Below are positions 8,942 through 19,471 of a stretch of DNA of 64,000 bases, piece by piece. The DNA lies in contig VRVR01000053.1 of NCBI GenBank assembly GCA_009859145.1, positions 124,001 through 188,000 of the forward strand, in the 5' to 3' direction. Numbering within the stretch: position 1 is the stretch's first letter; every line of letters begins with the position of its first letter. Position numbers and translations under genes: made by a program. Source of the stretch: Andalucia godoyi (taxonomy: Eukaryota > Discoba > Jakobea > Jakobida > Andaluciidae). The notes beneath the pieces were generated by a model, which was given only the letters and a program-made list of their open reading frames with translations, searched no databases and was not told where the DNA came from.

Positions 8942-11900
8942 TCATGTGGCAAACATGGTAGAATCAGCAAAAAAGCGCTGCTGCAATTCAACATAGTAGT
9001 CTTCATGCAAGGTCAGCGGAACTCCTCGTCTGCAATCCACATCCCTTTCTCCAAGCGCGTCCGTGTATGGAGAAGGGAGCCGATGGGCCACGCCGCGCAC
9101 AATGCACAAGACTTGGCCGGAAGGCAGCTGCAAGGCAAGAGCGTGCAATCCGTGCAAATGGGAACCAACGTCGTGAAAGGTCTTACCGCAAATTAAACAT
9201 AGATGATGTGCCTGACCGTGTTGCTGAATCACAGAAGCGTAATCATGAGGAAGACTGATCAACCGCCGATGGATCTTTGAATCTTCCAGAGAGAGACCGG
9301 ACGATGAGAGGAGCGGTGAAGGTACTGACTCGGTATCTTCGAGAATCCTTTCAAGCGCCCGTTCCTCAAAAGGAGAAACGACTCGACGACGCTTTCGTAG
9401 CCTCCCACTTTCCGCCACAGCAACGTTCTCCACCAACGACCAAAGATGGAAAACGACAGGGTGCAAGGACTCGGAAAAGGAATCGGCTGCAGTATCCTCG
9501 CCACTCCCGAGCTCCGTGACAGTTGGCGGTACATAGACGGTGCATCCAGCATCGAGGGTTTTTGCACGCAAGTCCTTGACAACCTTCCACATCTGCCGCA
9601 ATGCTGTCACGTGTTCTCTGGCGTATTCTGCGCTCTGCAGTGACAGCCAAGCTCCAAAAGAAAGCACACGAATCATCAAGTCAACCGCATTCTCTTGGCG
9701 AGAGAAAACTGCAGGCGATCCATTGTCAACAGACAGCAAACGGGCCACAAAATTCTCGACTGGCCCCCGAAGCCATCGCGTAGGAATGCTCGCAGGACCA
9801 TGACCACCAGAATGGGTGGCGCTCAACAGGTTCTGACTTCCAGAAAGCGGCGGGACCCCGCAGGGCAGGATGGTATTCGAAAGTGACTTACACGCAGGGC
9901 ACTGAAATTCATTCTTGTCCAGACGAACGCTGGTGAGAAAAAAAGACTTCTTCACCAACTCGTTGAAAAATGAGTTGAAGCATGCAGGATGAATGTAATG
10001 CGAGCATGTTGAAACAGAGATGGGAATCATGGATGGTGAAGGAGAGGAAGCAGAGTGGACAGAGGGGCCGACGTACGCGACAGTGCACATCTCGGAGGCC
10101 GCCGACTCGGACCGACACAAGATGCATGAAAACCGAACTTCATCGGGCTTCGCATATTGTGGATCCACAATGTCTGTAGCGACGAGTGCTTGCTTCTTTG
10201 ATATTTCAGCCAGCCTGGATCGCCTAGCTTTAGCTGCCCTCTCTGAAGACAACGACGACGCTAACGAATCATGTGGATCAAGAGAACTAAAACCCGAGCC
10301 ATCACTCTCTGACATATCGCCGGAAGAATGACAGGAGCTGGACGAGGACGAAGACGAAGTGGTGTTCTTCCCGGATACTTGTGAAGTAGATCGTGCACCA
10401 CTGCTGTTGCTACAGGAGGCTGAGCAACGGTGTGCGGCATCGCCCAAAACCCGGACACGTTCCTCCTCATTCCAGCTGCGCGTCCATTCCTCCAATGCCT
10501 GGAAAACACGTGAAGACGAACTGAACGCCGCGGCAAGAGCACTCACGCACAAGCGTACTTCCTCGTAGCCGGTTGTGGACGACACGTGGAACTGCGACGG
10601 CCGGACATGCTGAAATTCCGATGGGCACTGAGACACCCACCAGGGAATAAATCCCACGATGCCTCCGTCAACTTTGGTCTGCAGCTTTTGGTCAATAGAG
10701 GAGCCAGAATCTGGTACACGAATTGGATGCAGCATGTCTCCGACGCGCTTCGTGCATTTTGAAATTACTTGCAAAGAAGGTGGGCACGGAAGCCAGGGTG
10801 GGCAAATTCCAATCAACTGGCCAGCAGCACTGCCGCCACCGCCATGTGGCGCCTGGAAAGCGGTTTGGGAGGCGCTTGTGATTTGCACGTACTGCGGAGC
10901 CTGGCTGCTGGTTCCAGAACTTGTCCCTGTAGGATGCTGCGGTTGGAACGCTGTGCTTCCTCCAAGCGAGAAGGCGCTTGGAGGAAGTGGGCCATTCGCC
11001 GCGACCAACCATTTCACGTACTGCGTTTCCGACACGCGTCCCTGGCCCAGACGAGAGCAGTGCCACTCCACTAGATGCACCAACAGTGCCAAGCAATCAA
11101 GACCGCGGACCTCCTGGCGCAGTTTCTCTTCCATTGCATCTTCTTCTGGACGGACTCCGCGTTCAACATGTGAGATGGGATCTTCCGGGCACGCAAATGC
11201 ATCCACAACTGCTGAAATGCATTCAGAACGAGCAGCATCCATCCACAGTCGCAGCACAACCAAGTCCCACCACATGGAGCTGGACGTGAGAGGCGATTCC
11301 AGCCACGCACACTGATGTTTCACGCCCAGCGGATTGCGCTCCCACCTGTGCGCACGAGCAACATCGCAAGCCAAGACACGCGAGGAAATGATGTCCATTC
11401 CAAACCAGCTGACGCAGGAAACAGACGAGCGAATGACACGCATATACAGAGATTCTTCAATAGAATGTGGCAATTCAATGGTCGACAACCCGTTCGTAAT
11501 ACCGGAAACCGTGCTGAGCGGAAAGTTGGCTGCAGGAAGTGATGAAGTGATCGACAATGGTGAATATTTGTCGATCGAACCTGCGCCATCGTCATGAGCA
11601 CCAGCGCCAGCACCGCCACTGTCTCGTAAAGCACCGCATTGAGAAGTCCACAGTGAAGAGAAGAATCGTGCCATCACGGGAAAGAACGATACAGAAAGTT
11701 TCCTCGTGCCTCGACGCTTGATATCTCCAACGTACTCGTCAAACTTGCGGATCCAGAGGGACAACGCATCGATATGTCCCGCAATGTCTTCCACGTGATC
11801 GCGGCGGAGTGGTGCATGCACCGTGAGCGACAGCCATGTACCAACAGTTTTATACAGAGTATCCAGGCATGTCTGTTCCAAATGAAGCATTGACACGTAG

Positions 11901-12934
11901 CTGCTGTCATCGGAGTCAACCCTTCTGACAGGCACAGCATGATCCAGAGGCTGCAACAGCTGGATGTACATTCCCACGAGATGAGCAAATCGCTCTGCGT
12001 CAGAGACCCCAAGCCGCAGTCTGTCTCTGCGCTCCAAAAAGTCAATCCTCAAATTCTTCAGCAACGAATAAATAAGAGATACGGGCTTGCTTCCCCTTGG
12101 GTACCGCTTTCCAGCCAGAGCGCCGACAAGTTCGTTCACAGGAACCCAATCGCGCAAGTCCATATTCAATGTTTCATCAAACGACAACTGCCCGACCGAT
12201 GCAGCAATTGCTAGCAGTACGTCAGACCACTGTGGCAGCAGCATCGAAGTGACCATTGGCGCCAAGTGATCATCTGCCAGCGCAGAAACCAAAAACGCAA
12301 GCACGAGATGCGGTCGTTCCGATGCGACCTGCGCCAGCGCAGCCACAAAGTGCGACTGCGCGTGGTTGGCATGCTGTGGATTTGCGACCGATCCGTGAAT
12401 CGACGGGTCCACCGCAGTAGCATGGCACGAACAAAGCCAATGTACAAGATCTGAAATGCCGAATTCGTCTGCAAACAACCTCGCATGAACGAGATCTGGA
12501 ACTTCCGCAAGCAAATTGACGTGCATTTCACGGTTCCACAGCTCGGAGACTCTGGATAGCGTCGACACAGCATCCAGCTGCGCACTTGCAACCGTACTCG
12601 GATTCGGTCTTGGATCTAGACTTGGAGCACTGAGAAGAATCTGGGAGAGATGTCGGATGAACCGTGAAGAACTATGAAAGGACAGACTGGCTAGGGTCTT
12701 GAACCGATTCATTTTGGACTCTGCGGTTTCCCCATGCTTCTGCAACCGCTCCTGCAAAACAACCTCAGCTGGAAGCAAATTTGTACACAACGACGCGTGC
12801 TTTGTCAGAAAATACGAGTGCTCGCGATGCTGTTCAGGCTGAAAACACCGACTGCAATACTGGACATTGCATGAATTGCAGAACCACGACGGCGACGCTG
12901 GAGTTGGATACGATATCGCGTGGCACCGTCGCAT
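8942..12934 (-). CDS. UBR-family E3 ubiquitin ligase with degenerate UBR-type zinc finger
   Basis: A 1330-residue protein from the ATG at 12934. It resembles the N-recognin E3 ligases (UBR1/UBR2, the N-degron pathway), but is shorter than metazoan UBR1 (about 1750). The N-terminal finger starts at once: Cys4, then after 14 residues CNSC, CSRCF and QPEQHREHSY, aligning with the first half of a UBR box. The Gly-rich GFCDCGD half is missing. A long helical middle follows. Around residues 934-1010 there is a RING-H2 of UBR type (CILC ... CSHYIHPACF ... FQCPACKSL) with a long insert. The C-terminal cap domain contains CLICG and the RRGVPLTLHEDYY block (UBR1: RRGNPLHL). The frame is open upstream to 13081, but only through T-rich sequence without ATG, so a small upstream exon is possible. 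Substrate class is unknown. Confidence 0.82.
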   Translation of the reverse strand: MRRCHAISYPTPASPSWFCNSCNVQYCSRCFQPEQHREHSYFLTKHASLCTNLLPAEVVLQERLQKHGETAESKMNRFKTLASLSFHSSSRFIRHLSQILLSAPSLDPRPNPSTVASAQLDAVSTLSRVSELWNREMHVNLLAEVPDLVHARLFADEFGISDLVHWLCSCHATAVDPSIHGSVANPQHANHAQSHFVAALAQVASERPHLVLAFLVSALADDHLAPMVTSMLLPQWSDVLLAIAASVGQLSFDETLNMDLRDWVPVNELVGALAGKRYPRGSKPVSLIYSLLKNLRIDFLERRDRLRLGVSDAERFAHLVGMYIQLLQPLDHAVPVRRVDSDDSSYVSMLHLEQTCLDTLYKTVGTWLSLTVHAPLRRDHVEDIAGHIDALSLWIRKFDEYVGDIKRRGTRKLSVSFFPVMARFFSSLWTSQCGALRDSGGAGAGAHDDGAGSIDKYSPLSITSSLPAANFPLSTVSGITNGLSTIELPHSIEESLYMRVIRSSVSCVSWFGMDIISSRVLACDVARAHRWERNPLGVKHQCAWLESPLTSSSMWWDLVVLRLWMDAARSECISAVVDAFACPEDPISHVERGVRPEEDAMEEKLRQEVRGLDCLALLVHLVEWHCSRLGQGRVSETQYVKWLVAANGPLPPSAFSLGGSTAFQPQHPTGTSSGTSSQAPQYVQITSASQTAFQAPHGGGGSAAGQLIGICPPWLPCPPSLQVISKCTKRVGDMLHPIRVPDSGSSIDQKLQTKVDGGIVGFIPWWVSQCPSEFQHVRPSQFHVSSTTGYEEVRLCVSALAAAFSSSSRVFQALEEWTRSWNEEERVRVLGDAAHRCSASCSNSSGARSTSQVSGKNTTSSSSSSSSCHSSGDMSESDGSGFSSLDPHDSLASSLSSERAAKARRSRLAEISKKQALVATDIVDPQYAKPDEVRFSCILCRSESAASEMCTVAYVGPSVHSASSPSPSMIPISVSTCSHYIHPACFNSFFNELVKKSFFLTSVRLDKNEFQCPACKSLSNTILPCGVPPLSGSQNLLSATHSGGHGPASIPTRWLRGPVENFVARLLSVDNGSPAVFSRQENAVDLMIRVLSFGAWLSLQSAEYAREHVTALRQMWKVVKDLRAKTLDAGCTVYVPPTVTELGSGEDTAADSFSESLHPVVFHLWSLVENVAVAESGRLRKRRRVVSPFEERALERILEDTESVPSPLLSSSGLSLEDSKIHRRLISLPHDYASVIQQHGQAHHLCLICGKTFHDVGSHLHGLHALALQLPSGQVLCIVRGVAHRLPSPYTDALGERDVDCRRGVPLTLHEDYYVELQQRFFADSTMFAT

Positions 12935-13421
12935 GCATGCTCTCCCTTGTATGTAGGACCAACAGATAATGACAACCAAAACAACAAAAAACACAACAAA
13001 TTCCGGACTAATGATAATCGTCAAAAGCACTAAACATGAAGCAAGCAAAGAAAGACAAAAAAACAACGAGCCAAATAACAAATTTGTGTATAATTAAAAA
13101 CTCGTTTGGGAGCGTTCGGACATTTGGGTTTTTTCGTTTGGCGTTCTTTATGCCCGCTGTGAAGGACTGACGTCATCGTCGCCAAAGAAAAGTGCAGGAG
13201 TGCGCGTTTATCTTTCTTACAGCAGATTGAGGCAGTGGTGACTACGGTAGACGGAAGGTGTGAGGCGCGCCTTGGGGGGGTGGCAGGACGTAATCTACGG
13301 ATGGGTTCCTTTTTGGCATCCAAGACAGGCGGTTCTGCTATGTACATACATGTGTGGCGGACGGGGGGGCCGGGGGTCCAGCGCAGACGGGTAAGGAGAG
13401 AGAATCTCGGCAGGGAAAGCA
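12935..13421. other. Gap upstream of the UBR ligase gene
   Basis: 487 bp between two minus-strand genes. On the minus strand the last 150 bp are strongly T-rich and end in possible 3' splice sites (TTTAG near 13035 and ACAAG near 12945), so a 5'-UTR intron or a small first exon of the UBR gene is conceivable. No convincing coding exon is visible. Confidence 0.35.
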
Positions 13422-14612
13422 TTACAGTTCCATCGTCTTGGGAGTTTCGGGGGTGCCGTCGTGTTCTGCGCTGAGAAATTCATACTGGTTTCGTCCGTGT
13501 TGGACGACGACAGCATGCTGCACATCAAGAAGTCCCTTTCGGTGAGATGCGTTCATGATGCTGAGTACCAAGCAGTTGTTGGCAGCGGACGGCGAGTTTG
13601 CAGCAGACGAAAACACCGGTCGATTCATGGGAGAAGCCTCGCCACTCGAGTGGGAACCGAAATTCGAGTTGAAGTGGCTGGGAGAAGCAGAGAGCCGCAT
13701 GGTGGAAGTCGGAACATGGTTCAGGTAGGGAGCAACCTTGTCTGACTTTGCGTACGCTTGATGTTGGACCGCGTGCACCTTGACGGGACAGTTAGTCGGG
13801 GAAAAGAGGACGGAAAATGAGTCCTTGGCGGTGCCTTGCATCCGGTCAATCTGCTTCCACGGGATAAACGACGAGTGCCATCCTTGAATTGCAATGATGC
13901 AGAGAAGCCGCTGTCCGCCAGGTACCTTGATGCGGTTATCTTGCTTTGCGCCGCTGAAATGTTCACTGAGCACCGTCAGTTCATGAGACGACACTTCGCA
14001 GATCTCCTTGTTCGTTGCCGCATCGATCGAAACGACCTTTTCCAGGACCACAACCACTCGAATCGGAAACATCCCGTAATTGTAGACCTTGACATACGTC
14101 ACCAAAGACGAATCCGCCGTCGGCCGATGGTCTGTTTGCCGTGTCAGGGAATGCAGATCAGTCGGACTGCTGTCCTGGAAGTCCGTCGTCAGCGGTGCCA
14201 AATGCGTGCCAAACTTCTGTGCCTTGGTCCGTGGCGCTGCTGTTGGCGAAGGGGCAGAAGCAATTTCCGGAAGGTACCCAACACGCGGCGAATGTGATGA
14301 TGCTTTGACTGGTTCGTAGACGGGAGACGTTTTTGGATCAGCGAACGCGTTCTTCTGCGAGCAGATGAAGCGAGTCCAAGAAGCATGGACTTTCCGAACT
14401 GGAGAAGGAACAGTTGGAGATGGAGGACTCGCTGATCGAGGAGACGCACATCTCTTCATAGGCGACCCTACGGACATTCGCCCAATGCCGGTTGCCGACG
14501 TAGGGGACTGGGCTTGTCCTTCTGCCGAAAAGCCTGTGGTTAGATACGACGACTTCTCATTCACATCAATGGCGGGTGGTCGCATAGGACGGGTCTTGGA
14601 AGAAGCTGACAT
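13422..14612 (-). CDS. Unknown Ser/Pro-rich protein with a C-terminal beta-rich half
   Basis: A 396-residue protein from the ATG at 14612; not recognised. The first 170 residues are rich in Ser and Pro with SP/TP dipeptides (SPTSATG, SPSPTVPSPVRK), typical of disordered, phosphorylated regions. From about residue 185 the sequence alternates hydrophobic residues like beta strands (LVTYVKVYNYGMFPIRVVVVLEKV), with RIKVPGGQRLLCIIAIQGW and DSFSVLFSP, which could be a beta-sandwich. The C-terminus is Ser/Asn-rich with a last hydrophobic block, QHAVVVQHGRNQYEFL. An upstream in-frame ATG at 14930 would add 106 residues including a His run encoded by (CAT)n; I treat that stretch as 5' UTR because it is T-rich and repetitive, but it cannot be excluded. 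Confidence 0.7.
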   Translation of the reverse strand: MSASSKTRPMRPPAIDVNEKSSYLTTGFSAEGQAQSPTSATGIGRMSVGSPMKRCASPRSASPPSPTVPSPVRKVHASWTRFICSQKNAFADPKTSPVYEPVKASSHSPRVGYLPEIASAPSPTAAPRTKAQKFGTHLAPLTTDFQDSSPTDLHSLTRQTDHRPTADSSLVTYVKVYNYGMFPIRVVVVLEKVVSIDAATNKEICEVSSHELTVLSEHFSGAKQDNRIKVPGGQRLLCIIAIQGWHSSFIPWKQIDRMQGTAKDSFSVLFSPTNCPVKVHAVQHQAYAKSDKVAPYLNHVPTSTMRLSASPSHFNSNFGSHSSGEASPMNRPVFSSAANSPSAANNCLVLSIMNASHRKGLLDVQHAVVVQHGRNQYEFLSAEHDGTPETPKTMEL

Positions 14613-14725
14613 TCCCCTCTTCACTTTTTTTCTTCTTTTTTCCCCCTCCAACAAACACTGCGTGCGAAGAATGCAAAATAGCAGTACAATACGTTTCAAA
14701 GCGTGAGAATTCAAATGACTGTGAC

Positions 14726-14727
14726 GG

Positions 14728-14775
<48 letters not shown>

Positions 14776-14776
14776 A
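14726..14776. repeat. (ATG)n trinucleotide repeat
   Basis: About 15 ATG units on the plus strand, upstream of the unknown Ser/Pro-rich gene. Read on the minus strand it gives CAT codons and an apparent poly-His segment if translation began at 14930. Confidence 0.9.
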
Positions 14777-15479
14777 GAAGAAGATAAAAAAGAAGAAAAG
14801 AGAGGACGCGAGGACGAGACGGAAAAAACACGCTTTTATAGTTGCTTGCTGTTGCTTGTTTCTGCGACGGCGCACTGAACTGATCCGTGGTGTGCGCCGA
14901 CTGCCGAGGAAACCTGCGGTGCTGCGACATGGCGAGACATTGTTTGCTACGTCCGAGGAGAATCTTCTACAAATTTCCCTCGTCGCCGCCTTGCATGCTC
15001 ACTCTGGCTGTCACCGAGCCCCAGCAACGAGCAGAGTCGGAGACGACCAGATGAACAGGAAGTTCCCCTTGCTCTGACGGCTGTACCCGCAGATGCGCGG
15101 CTCTGGTAAGACCTGCCTACTTGGGGAGCATGAGGCGAGGAGCCAGCTGAACACCTGTCGTTTACGCAATCTGCCAGTTGCAGCTTTAGGCTATATGGGG
15201 AAAGAACCGAACGCACCTGTCAATGGTGCTCTCACGCTGTCCACGCATTCATCTGCTGGATTACGTGTGCATTCATTACAAGTCGCAGGATTCCATGCAG
15301 ATCCTGCCTTTGTTCACGCCGTTCCCTGTCTGATTGCCGGCCTGTGCGCTCGCATGCAGCATGAAAGCTGCGCCGAGTCCCGACTCTTGCGCCCCTCAGC
15401 TGAGGCGCGTGGGAAGTTCTCTCGGTTTTCGCAAGCTCTCTGGCTAGATCCCGTGGTCGAAGCCGAGCTGAGCCACAGT

Positions 15480-15485
15480 ATGTGT

Positions 15486-15523
<38 letters not shown>
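15480..15523. repeat. (TG)n dinucleotide repeat
   Basis: About 21 TG units, with one TA interruption, in a large intergenic region. Confidence 0.95.
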
Positions 15524-15524
<1 letters not shown>

Positions 15525-16036
15525 GTTTCAACGACCGTTGGCTGATTTTTGAACTGGTCTTATTGGGTTTTACTCCGTTTTCATTTGTCTTGACAGAATG
15601 TTTTGAAATCTGAAGGTAACGGGGGTTTTCTCCAACCAATTAGAACCCATTAAAAACGAAGCTTCCCTCTCTTCTGCGTGGGGCTTCTTCCAGTCCCCGC
15701 CAGAGACTGCACTACAAGGAGAGTGAGCACGCGGGTCGCAAAGTTCACGTAGTGACGGAAGAGTGCGCGTCCTCATCAGAAAACGGGAGGACGTACGGCG
15801 CTCCGATGTCCAGCGTGTGCAGTGGGTGGCGGGGCGCTCTTGTACAGTTTTTATGTTGGTAACGACTGTACTCGCTTCCTCTCTGTGGTTTCTGTGTGAT
15901 TGGCATCGTGATGTGCTTGACCCGCGTGGTGCGTAATGCTTAGTGATCTGCGGGCGAGGGCAGTTGAACACTGAGATTCAGAAGGGGAGGGGAAAGAGAG
16001 AAGAAGAAAAAAGAAAACAGTATTAAAAAAAGGAGG

Positions 16037-16423
16037 ATGTCGCTTCGCGGGGGTCCGATGTCAGAGTTGCTGCGTCTGATGACGTCTGTTCTCGGGCTTT
16101 CGTCGCTTCATCCGAACGAAAAGACCCGCACGTTGCTGTCGCTTGGTGCCGGAGTGCTGTCGGCGTCGGCGGCCTGGATCATGCTTGCATCGTCCGTGTA
16201 CGAATCGTATCGAGTGGAGACGGAGCTGGCTGATCTTACGGAAGAAGAAGAGCGGAAGAAGACGCAGCGAAGACTTCTGTTCCAAAGAAGCCTCGTTTGG
16301 ACATCTGCGGTCGGCGGAAGCCTTGCTGCGGGCTACGTCGTTGGCAGAATCCAGGGACGAAAAGTGTACTTGAAGGCTCTGCAGCAAGTCGAGGACATCC
16401 TGGCCGCGTCTAAACCAAAGTAG
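16037..16423 (+). CDS. Small protein with two predicted membrane helices, unknown
   Basis: A 128-residue protein I do not recognise. The ATG at 16037 follows a purine-rich AAAAAAAGGAGG leader. Two hydrophobic segments are visible: about residues 32-52 (LLSLGAGVLSASAAWIMLAS) and 87-103 (LVWTSAVGGSLAAGYVVG), separated by a charged helix with a TEEEERKKTQRR stretch that may form a coiled coil. The C-terminus is a short amphipathic helix ending in Lys. Such small two-TM proteins are often mitochondrial inner-membrane or ER proteins, but nothing here proves a location. It is tail-to-tail with the CFAP20DC gene, with only 131 bp between stop codons. Confidence 0.65.
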   Translation: MSLRGGPMSELLRLMTSVLGLSSLHPNEKTRTLLSLGAGVLSASAAWIMLASSVYESYRVETELADLTEEEERKKTQRRLLFQRSLVWTSAVGGSLAAGYVVGRIQGRKVYLKALQQVEDILAASKPK

Positions 16424-16554
16424 TGTGTATAATTCTCCAAATCTTGATTCTATTTACAGACACTGAGCACTGATGGATACATGGCCACACACAGACCAGG
16501 ACAGGGACAAAGAGAGGCAGAAGGAGGCAGAGGGGGAGACTGCTGCTTGGCTGG

Positions 16555-17016
16555 TTACCGTTTCCCAGATTTGGATTCGTAGTATTGTCCGTTTCGAGGG
16601 TTAAAGTAGAGCTTGAGAACGGCATCGTAGATGAGCTCGACTTCATCCGACGGCAGCGATTCTTGAGAATGCCGTACCATTCCTTCGTCGTCAGCCTCAT
16701 CGTCATCTTGGAACCCACTCAACGGCTTGGAATCTCGGTGCCGCAGGCCCACGAACTGATCATCGTCGTCATCCTCACTTGCATCGGCACGGCTGGTTCC
16801 CCAGCCTGCTACTGCTTCCGGAATGACAGGTGGTTCGTGACGCTCCGGATCGGGATCAACCATCCTGGGTCTCAAAAACTGAGGCGCAGCGGAGGCGCCG
16901 GAATGGTCGGTTTTCTTCATCGACACTGCATTCGCCGCAGTTGTCGCACCTCCTGGAGAAGCAGGATCATCTGTCCGATAAATTGGCTTTGCTGTTCCAA
17001 CAAGACAGAAATCAAA

Positions 17017-17055
<39 letters not shown>

Positions 17056-18882
17056 ATCATTGTCACGATGGTGCCCTTCATCATCGTCGTCTTCTCCATA
17101 GTTACCGTGCACAACATGCTGCTCAGGCTCTGAATCGTGCTCAGGCTCATCGTTCCAGTCTTGTCCGAGTGCGTGTCTGTCAGCACCCATGACTTCATCG
17201 TTGTCCAGCTGGTCTTCGGCGGTGGCAGCAGGCTTGTGGCCAGGAGACACGCGGGTTTTGAATGGACTCGCCTTGTAATTGGGCTTTGTGACGGGAAGAT
17301 CAAGCTCAGAGTCGGAGGACATGACTTCTTCGCGGTCTTCGTCCTCGTCTTCGTTCTCCTCCGCACTCGCGTGGCTCGAGTGGATCTTGGCAAACGGAGA
17401 TGCCGAGGAATGGGGGTTTCCAGTCCCTCGTCCATGGTCCAATGAAGAAGAGGAATCGTATAGCGAAGATTCCTGGCCCGGACTATGTGGTGGGGGCGGG
17501 GAATCGATAGAGGCCTGCGGATAATGCGCGTCTCTTCCAGCACTTCCAGCCGGCCGATCCGGAGATTTGCTGGAAGATGCATAGGAAGACGACGCAGAGA
17601 ACCCGCTGGAGCGCAGGGAAGACCGGGGTGACGCATCCGAGTGGCGCGGAGAATCAATGATGTCGTACCGCGGTCCCACTTCTCTGCCCGCTGGTCGTTC
17701 GTTCCGACCTTCCATTCGCCTGCGTTCAACTTCCGGCGGAATGGAATGGAGATCATCGTCATCGTCATCTCGATATCTGGAAGAATCATAGTTGTCACGA
17801 GGTCCAGGCTCCTTTCCTTTCGAAACGTCCGCAGGCCGCACGCTATGGACAACAGGTTGACCTGCCAGTGGACCGGTATTGTGCAGACGGACTTGTTGCA
17901 TCTCGTGAGTTTGCTGTGGCGGAATTGTCTTGACGCTCGTTGTCCCGTTGCGAGATGATGACGACCTGCTTTGCGTTCGCGCACTCGGATCACGGCTTGG
18001 CGCTGGACCGACAGCAATGGCCGCTTCTGCAGGGGCCGCAGAAGCTCCCGCTCCAACAGACGACTCGGCAAAGGTTTTTCGAGTCCCTTGAATGCCAAGA
18101 GGTCCTTTGTCCGGTACATGGGCCGCAGTCGGCGCCTGTGCCTGTGCCTGTGCCTGTGTCTGTGTTGGATTTTGCGAGTGACCCGAAACTGGCTCCTTTG
18201 CCACAGATGGCATGTTGTGTGACGGGCCCAATCCTGGGCCAATCAGCCCCAATGATTCGCGGTTGAGAAGCTGGATGACGTTGGGAACCGACGGCAGAAA
18301 CGCCAATGGTCTCGGAAACTCCAATCGCGGATCATCTCGTAGAGTAAACACCTTTCTGAGTTTGATTGACGGCCCAATCGCAATTGAATCGACGCCTGCA
18401 AACACCGACCCTCCCGCAATCAGCCCTCCGGACCCGCCCGTGTTGAGCCAGCAAAGATCGTTCATATCAAAGCACAGCGTGTTCCATGTGTTCCGCACGA
18501 CCACTTCGCCAAGAGGAACCTGTGTGTGCAGCGGCGACGCATGCAGCTTTGCAAATGCCGTTGAGAACAGTAGTCTCCGATGATTGGAGTTCGCAGTGAA
18601 CCCAAATTCAAAGTACAGCGGAGATCCAAGAGGTGCGAATATCTGAAAGCACAGATACCGCTGAATGAGATTAAGCGATGTGTTGGCATTCGCCGCCGCA
18701 ATCACAAGCCTGTTTGTCATGGCGCCTTCAATGGACACAACATAGCACTTTACGGACTTGTCAAATGACCGACCTTGGTTCGCCGGTGCTGGCTTCGCTG
18801 TGAATTTGCAATTCGGGAGAGGATTTGTCCCCGAATTCGACACGACTTCGAAATACGGACCGCCCTGATATGTCGTCGTCAT
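16555..18882 (-). CDS. CFAP20DC: CFAP20-domain-containing protein (CFAP20DC, formerly C3orf67-like)
   Basis: A 775-residue protein from the ATG at 18882. The first 200 residues are a CFAP20 (DUF667) domain: TYQGGPYFEVVSNSGTNP, the KSVKCYVVSIEGAMTNRL strand, LIQRYLCFQIFAPLGSP, RRLLFSTAF, a PLHTQVPLG stretch, then NTWNTLCFDM and KLRKVFTLRD, followed by PSVPNVIQLLN. Human CFAP20DC has the same order (SFVFVLEG, LIQRFLVLQIYVPLG, RRLYLSTV, RKIFTL, DVPHVTQLLN). The long middle is disordered (Gln/Ala repeats, acidic and Ser-rich tracts, a poly-Asp run from GAC codons). The last residues (VELIYDAVLKLYFNPRNGQYYE) match the short C-terminal motif of the vertebrate protein. CFAP20 family proteins are inner-junction/axonemal components, so this supports a flagellated organism; the function of CFAP20DC itself is poorly known. 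Confidence 0.9.
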
Positions 18883-19471
18883 ATGCTCGCGCACCCACGG
18901 AGTTGAGGATTAACAGAAAATACAAACTAGGATTAAATGATGATTGGCGATGGATGATTGATGAAGGATACAGGATACAGGATGAAGGATACAGGATAAA
19001 GGATAAAGGATAGAGGAAACAGGAAACTAACGATCGATTTCAGGAAGCAACTGTAGTCGAGAGGGAAAAAGCCTTTTTAATTGTAAAAAAACAACCCGAT
19101 AACCCAAACGTCTGGTGGACGGCTGTGAACATCATGGGATAGTATGGCTGAAGGTATGCAGGTCGAGGCCCACTGAGAGACACTGTCGGATATGACAACC
19201 GATTCCTTGTAATTGATGATGGGCGATGATGCGGATTGTAAAAGTTCCTTTTTTACGCCAAAAAAAAAATGTGTCTGAGGCGCAGCATGCGAGACAAATT
19301 TTGGAGACGTTTGGGTTGGAGGCAGTACTTTAAGTAGATGCGGCCGGGTACCTGTTCGACTGCAATGCAAAAGCCGATCCACGTGACGCACACATCCTGA
19401 AGAATGACTGGGCATATATCAAAACGCCACGCCGTCCATTCGCGATCTCTCTGCCCTTTGGCAGCATTGGA
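18883..19471. other. Gap between CFAP20DC and CTP synthase genes
   Basis: 589 bp containing a GGATACA-type minisatellite (18964-19014), an A9 tract near 19261 and otherwise unremarkable sequence. Presumed 5' region of CFAP20DC and 3' UTR of CTP synthase; both genes are on the minus strand. Confidence 0.4.
18964..19014. repeat. GGATACA/GGATAAA minisatellite
   Basis: Seven short units of AGGATAC or AGGATAA type, directly upstream of the CFAP20DC gene. Confidence 0.85.

Larger units (their letters stand above)
14613..16036. other. 1.4-kb divergent intergenic region with microsatellites
   Basis: Lies between two divergent genes. It holds an (ATG)n run at 14726-14776 and a (TG)n run at 15480-15523. 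14930-15475 is non-repetitive sequence of ordinary composition with only short frames on both strands. A structured RNA or unrecognised spliced exon could be there, but I find no tRNA, snRNA or RNase P RNA signature. Confidence 0.35.

Noticed and set aside
12935-13081. N-terminal hydrophobic extension of the UBR ligase that looks like a TM helix
   Set aside because: No ATG in this part of the frame, and T-rich sequence typical of leader or intron DNA; the hydrophobicity follows from T-rich codons.
15093-15545. 150-codon plus-strand frame in the 14.6-16.0 kb gap
   Set aside because: Ends in a Val/Cys run made by the TG repeat, no recognisable domain, comparable frames on the other strand.
16917-18242. 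441-codon antisense-overlapping frame within CFAP20DC on the same strand
   Set aside because: Arg/Thr-rich out-of-frame shadow of the repetitive, disordered CFAP20DC middle; no domain, and the CFAP20DC frame is conserved.
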